Shown here piece by piece: positions 44,744 through 54,199 of a stretch of 64,000 bases of DNA. A program made the position numbers and the translations under genes. Within the stretch, counting starts at the first letter, position 1. Each line of letters opens with the position of its first letter. Under the pieces are notes generated by a model, which ran no database searches, was not told where the DNA came from, and was given only the letters and a program-made list of their open reading frames with translations. The stretch spans positions 2,480,001 to 2,544,000 of the forward strand of contig KV748188.1 in NCBI GenBank assembly GCA_001692895.1. Direction: 5' to 3'. The DNA comes from Cenococcum geophilum 1.58 (taxonomy: Eukaryota; Ascomycota; Dothideomycetes; Gloniales; Gloniaceae).

Positions 44744-44835
44744 GTCGTTTGGTACGCGTTCGTGATGTGTACTTGTCGTTTGATACGCGTTCGTGGTTTG
44801 GTACGCGTTCGTGGTTTGGTACGCGTTCGTGACGT
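44744..44835 (-). repeat. Four copies of an 18-bp leader repeat
   Basis: The core TACGCGTTCGTG is repeated at about 44752, 44784, 44801 and 44819, with GTTTG spacers. ACGCGT and the flanking CG-rich sequence show no RIP. It lies in the Copia-3 leader between gag and the 5' LTR. Confidence 0.8.
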
Positions 44836-44851
44836 GTATTTGCGATTATGG

Positions 44852-45020
44852 GGCTCAGGACCAGTTCTGGCCTTGAATCGCGAAGACTCGTAAAGCGTGT
44901 TGTTCTGCGTGATGGACGCAAGAATCCGTAATCTCAGAAAGGCTCAGGACCAGTTCTGGCCTTTTAGATCCTTAGATTTATAGAAGAGTTCTATTTAAGG
45001 TTTAGGACCAGTTCTGACCT
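44852..45020 (-). repeat. Three dispersed GGACCAGTTCTGGCC repeats in the leader
   Basis: The unit GCTCAGGACCAGTTCTGGCC with TT following occurs at 44853-44874 and 44942-44963, and as TTTAGGACCAGTTCTGACCT at 45001-45020. Each has a near-palindromic CCAGTTCTGG centre able to form a small hairpin. The site, between 5' LTR and gag, suggests a packaging or dimerisation role; this is inference. Confidence 0.75.
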
Positions 45021-45127
45021 CAAAAGACAGCTTCCTCTAGCACGAGTAGCACTGGTACAGTGGCTCGTCTCTTCTTAGTGATACCTAGCTGTTCTGTGGT
45101 ATAACAGTGAAGTTAACCACTGATCAG

Positions 45128-45293
45128 TGTTGGACTCACAAGGGGATATCACGTAGCTACGGTTCGTAGATAGTATGATGGTTGTTGATTGTTCTGTTCT
45201 TGATAGGAATGAGGAAAGGGGTGAGGAACCTAAGGTTCCTCACTACGCTAGGGCCACGTCGACACGTGACGACCGCTTGCCTCATTCCCGACA
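45128..45293 (-). repeat. Copia-3 5' LTR
   Basis: 166-bp partner of 42917-43081, followed by the duplication ATATT. Confidence 0.92.
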
Positions 45294-45298
45294 ATATT

Positions 45299-47000
45299 TA
45301 AGGAGCTTAAGCTTAAGTTTATTATAGTTAGGTATAACTAGGCGGTTTTAGTAATATAAGCGGTTTTTACAGGCTTCGTATTTACTTAGAGAAATCTTTT
45401 TAAAGCGTTTAATGCTATTATATATTAGCTTAAGCGTCTCTTAGATAAACTCGTTATTTAGGTATTTGTTAACTATAATCTATTTAATTAATTAATTAGT
45501 TATTTTAAGGACGTGTACCATAAGGTCTTTAATAGGAGGGTTAAATAGTTTAGAGTGAAGTAGGGTTTAATTTTAGTAAGAGCGCGCTTCTTCTAGGGCT
45601 GGCGCGTCTTGTAAGTGTTGGGTTAAGGCGTTAGGCTTTTAACCTTAAACGCCCAGGCGGTATATAATTAAGAATTAGAAATAGGATAGATATTCTAACT
45701 AGCGGGCCTAATAATAACTTAGCTATTTTATGGTTATAAAGTACTGTAGGTTCTTATAGTTGCTAAAGACCTCAATTAGAAATCTAGCGCCTTCTAGTTC
45801 GGGTCGCTATTGTTTAAAATATCTAATAATAGCTAACAATTCCTTATTGTAGATCTCGTAGTTATATTTAGTTAGGCTTAATTATTTTAAGAAGTATACT
45901 ATAGGGTGCAATACTCTATCCTTATTATATTAAGACAGGATACCTTTAGTAATATAGTTAGATAAGTCAGCTTTTATAATACTTATTTGGTTTAGATTAA
46001 AGTATTAGAGTATAGGCGCAGTAGTAAATATAATCTTTAGATAGGTAAAGGCCTTTTTATATTCCTTATTAAAGATAAAGACTTTATCCTTTTAGGTTAG
46101 AGCTATAAGGGGTAAAACTAGGGCGGAGAAGTTATTAATAAACCGTTAGTAGAAATTAGCAAACCCTATAAAGGCTCTTATATCCTTAACGTTCTTAGGT
46201 TCTTACCAGTTTATAATTGCTTTAACTTTCTTTAAATCTATTTATATACTATTTATAAAAATAAGGAGTCTAAGGTATAAGACTTCCGTTTTATAAAACT
46301 TATATTTATCTATATCTAATTATAAACTAGCTCTGTGTAGGGCTTATAAAATAAGGTTAACGTATTCCTAATATTAAGTTAGGTTATTACTATATATTAG
46401 GATGTCGTTAATATAAGCAGTATAGAAGATATCTAAGTAGGGGCGTAGGGTATTATTTATATAATATTAAAACAAGCTCGGAGTGTTTATAAGGCCAAAG
46501 GGTATTACTAAGTACTTAAATAGTCTATATTAGGTACGAAATGCAGTAAGCTATTTATTTTCTTTTATAATACGGAGACGGTTAAATATAGAGATAATAT
46601 TAAGCTTCGTGTAGTAACGAGCCTTACTTAATTAGTTTAGCGTCTCTTATATTAACGGGATCGGATATTAGTTCTTAACAGTAACAGCGTTAAGAGCTTA
46701 GTAGTCTATATAGAAGTATAGACCGCCGCTAGGTTTCTTAACGAAGATTACTAGTACGGTTATAGGTAATAAGCTTACTCTAATAAATCCTTTACTTAGG
46801 TTCTCGTCTAAATACCTTTATAGCACTTAGAGTTTATTTTAGGACATTTTATATAAGGGTTTAAATCTAGGCTGCTCTCCTTTTTTAAGTATAATCTTAT
46901 AGTTATATAGTTGGTATTCCGGTAGCCTATTAGCTTCCTTTTATAAAAATATATCTAGGCAATAATAGTGCTCTACTAGTACCTTTATGGTAGGGTTAGT
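45299..47000 (-). pseudogene. Gypsy-2 RT and RNase H relic
   Basis: Minus-strand frame. The RT motif C reads YIND (46404-46415) in the context FYTAYINDILIYSN, the usual YLDDILIYS with one Asp changed to Asn, as expected from RIP. RNase H and the linker to integrase follow towards 45299, ending with a stretch such as YRNRLVIPNY that precedes the integrase zinc finger, where Copia-3 cuts in. Confidence 0.75.
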
Positions 47001-47299
47001 ATACTTCTTTAGTACTAAGGCCTTCTTAATATCGGCTATCGTAATAGCGAAGATTATATGCTTGGGTTTCTTAGCAAGTTGCGCTAGTAGGGTACCTCTA
47101 ATTATGCGGATATCTAGGGTGCTAAGCTTGATTAGATTGTCTATAGTTTCTTATATAGCTTCCTATTTAGCTTTAGATTTAGTATTAAGTACGGAGTTAG
47201 TATTAGATTTAGGTTTAGGTTCTTTAAATATACTCTTTATAGTAAAGTACTAGTCCTTCTAGTACTTTTATATAGTAAGCTTAAGCTTTTACTTAGCGC

Positions 47300-49133
47300 G
47301 GGGTAGTATAGTACTTAGGGTCTATTTATGGGGGTTAGCAGAATTTTCGGATCCTTAGTAGATATCGGTAGAAGTCTTATATTAGTGAAATTTAGTAGAA
47401 TTCTTAGGCTAGTGGATCTTAGTAAATTTCTCGGATTTTAGTTTTAGGTCTAAGTAGTAAGTTATAAGGCACTTCTACTTATAATAGGAGGCGGTAAATA
47501 GAAGCTTAAGGTTGTCCTAATTAATAGTTACCTTATATAGCTTTATCTAGGGTTATTTAAGAATTACTAAGTAATATAGGGTGGTAACAAAAAGCCTAAT
47601 TAGTTCTTTATGGTCTAGGTATTAAAGTCTTAGAAATACTATATAGGTAATACAGCCTAAGATAGTGCGTTTACTATTAAATCTAAATACGTTAATATGC
47701 CGGTTAAGGGGGATTAGGGTAAAACTATTATCTTATATAAAGATCTTATTAATAAATCCTATGCCGCTAGCTCCTATATTAATTAAAACTTAAGCACTAA
47801 CCTATTAATTATTCTGCTATAAATAGCAGTTAACGGTTATGCTATAATCCTAAGAGTTAGAGTTTATAACATCTAAAGCATTTAATAAGATCTTAAGGTA
47901 GAGCCGTCCTGGAGAGTAACTTAGCTCTAGGATTTTCCTTTTAAAGGTAATTAGGGCGGAGTTCTTATAGCGTATCGGTTATAGCTTTATCCTTATAAGT
48001 AGTGCTTATTATATAATATATTAGAGCTAGATAATAATTGGAGTTGGTAAATAGAGCTTAGTTAAGGCAATTAGTTACTTATACTAGTTGTCCTTTTATA
48101 TAATTAGGATAGTAGTATACCGCCTATACTAGTTATTTAAATATTTATTTTAGGCAGGGGGATAGAGCAGTAACTAAGTATTACTTCCGCACTTAAAATA
48201 AAGGCCATGTTTAATATATTATTTATATTTAGTAGATCCTTTTAGGGCATAAGAGAGGGTTCTAGTATTAATATTTATAGCGTCTAGGTCCTTACGGGTC
48301 TTAGAAGGCTAGGGGGTAAAGTATTAAGGTATATATTTTAGGGTAAGGCATAGTATATCGTTATATAGGCCGTTAATAACGTTGGTGTAGGTAGTAAGGG
48401 TATCTAGCAGCTTAACTTTTATAAGGGAAGCCTTTAGTTTAGAGTTTAAGAATTCTACTAGGCGATTAATTAAGGCGGGTTTATTCCATTTAGTCTCTTT
48501 AGCATAGTGGTAAAACTTAGTAAAGTATAATAGGAAGCTCTTAGAACTATATATTATCTTATTTAATTTCCTTTATACTATTATAATTTGGTTAGGGTCG
48601 CTATAAGATACTTCTAGTATAGTAATTAGTTCTTTTATAGTGTTTAGCTAAAATAGGTATATAGTTTCTACAACGTCTCCTATTAGACGGCTTATGGTAT
48701 AACATAGTTAACTATTAGGGGTAGGATAGCGATTAATATTACCGTTTAGCTTATTCTTGAGTTAGTTAAGGAAAAAGCGTAGTTCGCTCCTTTTACCTAA
48801 ATAGGCGGGAGAATTAGGGAGACGTTTAGTTAGCTTCTTTACGAGGGCACTAATTGGCGAATTTAGGGTTAAGGAGCTAGTCCTAAACACGTCTTCTCTA
48901 TATAGTACTTATAGGTCAACACTAGTAGAAACGAGTGGGGGCGATAGTATAGTAGACGGTAGGTTACGGCGGATCTCTTTAATTTCTTTTCTTAGGGATC
49001 CAATTATTTCTTGGTGTTAAGCCTTTTATTAAGTAAGGGTATCTATAAAGGCCTATTGCAGGCCCTTTATTTATTTAGTAAATATATTATATAAGTTAGT
49101 TACAGATATAGGGGCTTTTAGATTATTCTGCAT
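47300..49133 (-). pseudogene. Gypsy-2 gag-protease relic
   Basis: The frame starts at MQNNLKAPISVTNL (ATG at 49133). Gag contains VVETIYLFQLNTIKELITIL-like helical sequence near 48560-48700 and a zinc-knuckle remnant, HGLYFKCGSN, near 48180-48215. A protease-like part with INIGASGIGFINK lies near 47740-47790. The same gag is found in Gypsy-3 on the other strand, and alignment of the two fixes the solo LTR and LINE-2 insertion points. Confidence 0.7.
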
Positions 49134-49173
49134 ATTAAGTAAGGCAAAGTAGTATAGGTTTAACATAATATAG

Positions 49174-49544
49174 TATTATAGAGTAAGTATAAGCGACGAT
49201 AATATATAGCAAAGTAGATATTATTAAGCTATATATATAAACTGTATAATAAGATTAAGACGTTATATAAGGAAAGAAGGTAGGAAAACAGGAAGAAAGG
49301 GTATATATTATTAACTTAGTTACTTAGTTAATACGTGCATAGGGTAAAATAGGGTTTAAGTTATAGTTCTAGCAGAACTTAGCAGAATTTAGTAGAACTT
49401 GGCGGGATATAGCGGGATGCCGTAGATTGCCGTTAGATTGCTATCAGATTGCTATTAAATTGCTATTTCGCGGTTGGTCTCTAATTGCTAAGTTAGTAAA
49501 AATAGGTAGACGTATACAAGGTATTATAGGGGTGTCCTATAATA
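49174..49544 (-). repeat. Gypsy-2 5' LTR
   Basis: 371-bp partner of 41038-41408, starting TATTATAGAGTAAG and ending GTCCTATAATA on the plus strand. Confidence 0.88.
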
Positions 49545-50722
49545 ATATGCTATATTTACAAAATAAATAGAGACTCTATAATAGGCTTTTATAGACACTC
49601 TTACTCGCTAAAAAGCCCAATATTATAAGTTAATTAAATCTCTAAAAAAAAGAAATTAAAGAGATCTACTAAAACCTATTGTCTACTACACCGTTACCCT
49701 TACTTACCCCTATTAGTATTAACCTATAAATACTAAGTAAAGAGAACGTGTCTAAAACTAGCCCCTTAATCCTAAATTTACTAACTAGTGCCCTTTATAA
49801 CGGGACTAGCCTAGTTATAATAGGAATGTCTCGGTAAAACACTCGACAGATAAATTCTAATACTTTGACTAAATTCTACCAAATTCTGCTAGCTTAATCG
49901 ACTTTTACCAAGTTCTACTAGATCTATTAAATTTTACTAAAGTTGGTTAAAGACCGCGTACGCACGTACGTATATATCGACTACTAAGACCCCTAACTAT
50001 TTAATATATAACTTTCTTATTATTCCTTTCTCTTCTTTATATAACGTCTTGTACTCTACAAGAGCTATATACCCTTAGATTTAGATAGAATTTATATTGT
50101 TCCTTTATATCTCCCCTAAAGCCTCTTCGCGCCCTTATACCCCTATAAAGAAGTTAACTAAACGTCTCTCTAATCCTCTCGCCTATTTAGGTAAAAGAAG
50201 TAAACTACGCTTCTTTCTTAACTAACTTAAGAATAAGCTTAATAGTAATATTAACCGATACCTTACTCTTAATAGCCAGTTATATTACGCTATAAGCCGC
50301 CTAATAAAAGACGCCGCAGAAACTATATACCTATTTTAGCCAAGCACTATAAAAAACTAGTTACTATACTAGAAGTATCTTATAGCAACCCTAACTAAAT
50401 TACTATAGTATAAAAAAAACTAAATAAGATAATATAAGGCTCTAAGAGCTTTCTATTATACTTCGCTAAATTCTACTACTATACTAAAGAGACTAGATAG
50501 AATAAGCCCGCTTTAATTAATCGCCTAGTAAAGTCCTTATACTCTAAACTAAAGGCTTTCCTTATAGGAGTTAAGCTACTAGATACCCTTACCGCCTATA
50601 CTAATATTATTAATGGCTTATATAACGATATACTACGCTTTACTCTAAAATATATACCTTAATACTCTACCCCTTAGCCGCCTAGGACCTGCAAGGACCT
50701 AAATACCATAAATATTAACGCT
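49545..50722 (+). pseudogene. Gypsy-3 gag relic, first part
   Basis: Plus-strand Gag with the stretch KKLVTILEVSYSNPNQIIIV near 50355-50415, which matches the Gypsy-2 Gag almost residue for residue. It is interrupted by the solo LTR at 49796-50139 and cut by LINE-2 after ATTAACGCT (50714-50722). Confidence 0.7.
49796..50139 (+). repeat. Solo LTR inserted in Gypsy-3 gag
   Basis: Alignment of Gypsy-3 with Gypsy-2 gag shows about 349 extra bases. They run from TATAACGGGACTAGCC to CGCCCTTATA, flanked by CCCTT (49791-49795) and CCCCT (50140-50144), a 5-bp duplication with one transition. Removing the 344 bp and one duplication restores exact length against Gypsy-2. The start resembles the Gypsy-1 LTR (TATAACGGCCC), and it contains the 10-bp period tract at 49866-49940. 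Confidence 0.65.
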
Positions 50723-52810
50723 GGAAAAAACCTTTACCGCACATGCAACCTTACCAAAAGGTAGCGCCACACTCTAAAACTTACGCATACCCATCTTACC
50801 ATCAAAAACAATTGATTTTCCAACCTTTAAGACCTAATTCCTACCGCCTAGCNAGCTAGANGTGGATTTATTTGTNATTTTACNCCNTTATCCNAANAGA
50901 AAANTTTCTNTAGGGGTGGTCCTAGCTTATAAGCGAGGTATGGACAGGAACACTAAAACTACTACCACTACCACCAATACTAATACCAATAGGGGCTAGT
51001 CTTTCTACTCCCTTTTAGCCTAATCTCCCCAGAAATCTTCTAGTAGGATTAGTAAGGAGAAAGGGTATAAGGGTAGAAAAAAACTAGGAAACCCCCCTAT
51101 AAGATGCCAAAGTCTAATAGGCATAAAAAAAAACCTCCTATAGAAATAAGTGATAATGAGTCTACGACTACATTCACTTTTTCTGCCCCTTCTCCTTCTC
51201 CTGGCCTATTTGGGANAGGAGAAAAAAGAGGACATNCTNAGTCTTCTACTNAAAAAGAAAACCAAAAACCTGCAAAAAAGACAACAAAATTAATGGCTTT
51301 TACGGCTGGTATACCTAGTATATCTTTCCCTCCCCTTTCTCCTAAACAACACCTATAAAAGGCCCTAGAAAGCCTAATACAGGCTATAAAGGGCTAGAAG
51401 AAGAAGAAAAGAACAAGTTAAAAATAGCTAGAGGACTATACACGGAGTATTCTAGTAGGAGAGAAAATCCCTTTATAAAAGGGAAAGAAAAGGCAAAAGA
51501 TATCCTACAAGGATTAGTCGAAAAAGTAAGAGCTCTCCGTAAGGAAGTAGCTCCTACTAAGGAAACCTACGCAGAGAGACTAAAGAAGAACCTCCCTTCC
51601 TCGTCCCCCCTGCCCTCCTTACCAACACCATCTCCTACCCCTTCTACTTCTACTAGAAGTAAGAAAAAGCAGCTATAAGAAAGGAAGCTAGTCCTTATTA
51701 TAGACCAAAAGGACTAACCTTTAGATACCTTCTCTATACGAAACAAAGTCAATCAACTATTTGCATTAAAACTGCAAGTAGAAAAACCTGTTTTAAGCAT
51801 CCATAACTAGAACTAAGGAAAACAAAATATTCTTCTTATAACCTACGGAAGAGTATAATGCGGATTTCCTAGTTAAATACAAGGAAATCTGCATAATTGC
51901 TTTTACTTTTTAAAGAGAACAAAAACTAGAACCATGGGTTCAAATTATAGCCTATGGGGTTCCTACCCTACCTTTCTTAGGAGAAGGAGGCTCTAAGCTT
52001 CTAAAAGAGAAATTGAGACCTTTAATCCTATAAGGATACAAGGACTACCTAAATGGATCTTATTTAGTATTAAAAAGACACGATCCACAGACCAGATTCG
52101 GCTCTATAGTTTTTACTATAGAAAACGAAGAAAAAAGACAAGAAATCCTTAAGCAAAAAGAGATATTAATTGCAGGGTACAGCTACTAAGGTAGTAAAAT
52201 ACCTCGAAGTCTCTCCTACTACGCAGTGTACGAGCTGCTAAAAATTTGGCTATATACGGAGACAGGTGCTCTACTAGGGCCTGTAGATACTATACGGCTG
52301 CATATTTATCTAAAGACTATTCCTGTTCTACCTGTATAATAACAGGCAAGCTTGCTAGCATACTACCCCTCTTTGCATTAATTGTAAAGAAAAACACTCT
52401 TGCTAATAGTAAAAGACTACGAGACTCTTAAAGCTGCTAAACTAGTACGCAAAGAAGATTCTATGGAAGAATAAAAACAGATAGGATTCTAGAAGGAGGC
52501 AACTCCTACTAGGCTCTTAAAATGATATTAGAGAGCAAAAGGACAGAAATAAATTGCAAAAGGACAGGGGACAGGGGTTAGAATTTTTTATAGTTTTTCT
52601 TACCATTTTCTCATTCCCTAGTAGTTGTAGTATCTTAGTATTTTACTAGGAAACTATAAACTCCTAATTTAGGGTTTATAACTACTAGGACATAGCTACT
52701 AGTACATATTAAGCTGCCTAGAAAGGATTTATGTATATAGAACTATAGCGCCATAGCCCAAGGCTGCATGCGCAGTATTGTACGTAGTATAATACAATGG
52801 ATAAAAAAAA
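50723..52810 (+). mobile_element. LINE-2, non-LTR element lacking RT, with poly-A
   Basis: Begins GGAAAAAACCTTTACCGCAC, ends in a nine-base A run (52803-52811) and is flanked by ATTAACGCT on both sides (50714-50722 and 52811-52819). Inside is one ORF1-type gene and a short 3' region; no endonuclease or RT follows. So it is an internally deleted LINE moved in trans. RIP damage is weak. N bases occur at 50863-50905 and 51214-51251. Confidence 0.8.
51104..52480 (+). pseudogene. LINE-2 ORF1 (Gag-like) relic
   Basis: Starts with MPKSNRHKKKPPIEISDNES and a Ser/Pro-rich region, then a stretch near 51840-52200 with IIAYGVPTLPFLGEGGSKLL and GSIVFTIENEEKRQEIL. It ends near 52240-52390 in a Cys/His-rich part (RCSTRACRYYTAAYLSKDYS, then CSTCIITG) that matches the CCHC knuckles of fungal Tad-like ORF1. 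Several stops, mostly TAG/TAA, break it. The ORF1 product normally binds the element RNA. Confidence 0.7.
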
Positions 52811-53797
52811 ATTAACGCTAGAACCCTCTCTTACGCCTTAAAAGGATCTATTAAATATAAACGACATATTAAATACGGCCTTTATTTTAAGTATAGAAGC
52901 AACGCTTATATCTTAAGTTACTGCTCTATTCTGCTACCCTAAATATATATACAAATAATTAGTATAAGTAGTGTTTTATTATCCTAAATATATAAATAGA
53001 CAACTAGTATAAGCAACTAATTGCCTTAACTAAGCCCTATTTACTAACCCTAATTATTATCTAGCTTTAACACGTTATTTAATAAGTACTACTTATAAGG
53101 ACAAAGCTATAACCGATACGCTATAAGAACTCCGCCCTAATCGCCTCTAAAAGAAAGGTCCTAAAGCTAAGTCGCTCTCTAGAACGGTTCTGCCTTAGGA
53201 TCTTATTAAATACTTTAAATATTACAAACTCTAACTCTTAGGATTATAGCATAACTATTAATTATTATCTTTAGTAAAATAATTAATAGGCTAATACTTA
53301 AGTCCTAATTAACATAAGAGCTAGTAGTATAGAATTTATTAATAAGATCTTTATATAAAATAATAGTTTTACTTTAACCCCCCTTAGCTAGCATATTAAT
53401 ATATTTAGATTTAATAGTAAACATATAGTCTTAGGCTAAATTACTTATATGGTAGCCTTAAGACTCTAATACCTATACTATAAAGAACTAATTAGGCTTT
53501 TTATTACTACCTTAGGTTACCTAGTAATCCTTAAACAACCCTAGATAAAGCTATATAAGGTAGTTATTAATTAGAATAACCTTAAGCTTTTATTTACTAC
53601 CCCTTATTATAGAAAGGAATACTCTATAACGCACTGCCCTAACCCTAAACTAAAATTTAGGAAATTTACTAAGATCTACTAGCCTAAGATTTTTTACTAA
53701 TATCTACCCTATGCCTAAGGAATCTACCAGATTCCAACAGTATAGGAATTCTACTAAATTCCACTAATATAAGAATTCTACTAATATTTACTAAGGA
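52811..53797 (+). pseudogene. Gypsy-3 gag-protease relic, second part
   Basis: Resumes with RTLSYALKGSIKYKRHIKYG, which continues the Gag exactly as in Gypsy-2. It then has protease-like sequence and a spacer (53640-53795) of repeated TTCTACTAAATTCCACTAAT type words, as in Gypsy-2 47335-47435. It ends where Gypsy-4 begins. Confidence 0.65.
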
Positions 53798-54172
53798 TAT
53801 AGCGGGTTCTTCTAAAAGGTATATATTAGATAAGACAGATAAAGGTCTTACTAATGTCCTATTAATGTCCTAGAGAAGACCTAGTTAGATAGATAAGGGG
53901 TAAAGGGTTTTATTAATATCTTAAAAGGATTATAAAGGGAGCTAGTTCTCCTCTAGAGAAGAGCTAGCAATTAGTCTCTAAATAAAAGAGGTTAGAAGTA
54001 TTTGTTCTTTAATATATACAACTTATTCTACCTTTAATTCACCTTTTACTTATTACGGCATTGGTAGAAAATAGCAGAACTTAGTTAGTAGAACTTAGTA
54101 GAATCTCGCACTGGCAAGTTACCACAGATTAACGTATATTGCAGTTACGTAATATAAAGATATTATAAAACA
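53798..54172 (+). repeat. Probable Gypsy-4 5' LTR
   Basis: Runs from TATAGCGGGTTCTTCTAAAA to ATTATAAAACA, about 375 bp. The start is placed where the match of Gypsy-3 to Gypsy-2 ends, and the gag region follows within a few hundred bases. It contains a GCAGAACTTAGTTAGTAGAA tract. With no second copy in the window, both borders are estimates. Confidence 0.45.
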
Positions 54173-54199
54173 TTAAGCGGCGCTACTCTTCTTCTCCTT

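Larger units (their letters stand above)
42917..45293 (-). mobile_element. Copia-3, non-autonomous, unmutated, nested in Gypsy-2
   Basis: LTRs of 165 and 166 bp differ at only about three or four positions. The flanking duplication ATATT is perfect (42912-42916 and 45294-45298). At 2,377 bp it lacks protease, integrase and RT: gag is joined directly to the C-terminal end of RNase H. Composition is normal with no RIP bias, although it sits inside RIP-degraded Gypsy-2. The insertion cuts the Gypsy-2 integrase zinc-finger region. Confidence 0.92.
41038..49544 (-). mobile_element. Gypsy-2, minus strand, RIP-degraded, nested in Gypsy-3
   Basis: Both LTRs are 371 bp. Flanking bases ATATA (41033-41037) and ATATG (49545-49549) form a 5-bp duplication with one G/A change, as RIP would cause. 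Coding is on the minus strand, so the 5' LTR is at the right. The polypurine tract, complement of GTACCCCCCCTTTAAAC (41409-41424), abuts the 3' LTR. Without Copia-3 it is about 6.1 kb. Confidence 0.88.
40601..53797 (+). mobile_element. Gypsy-3, plus strand, multiply interrupted and 3'-incomplete
   Basis: Segments: 5' LTR and leader 40601-41037, gag 49545-50722 (minus the solo LTR), and gag-protease 52811-53797. Interruptions are Gypsy-2, a solo LTR and LINE-2. After 53797 Gypsy-4 replaces it; the rest would lie beyond the window. It is the same family as Gypsy-2: the LTR (350 bp versus 371), the leader and the gag match, but the orientation is opposite. Confidence 0.75.
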
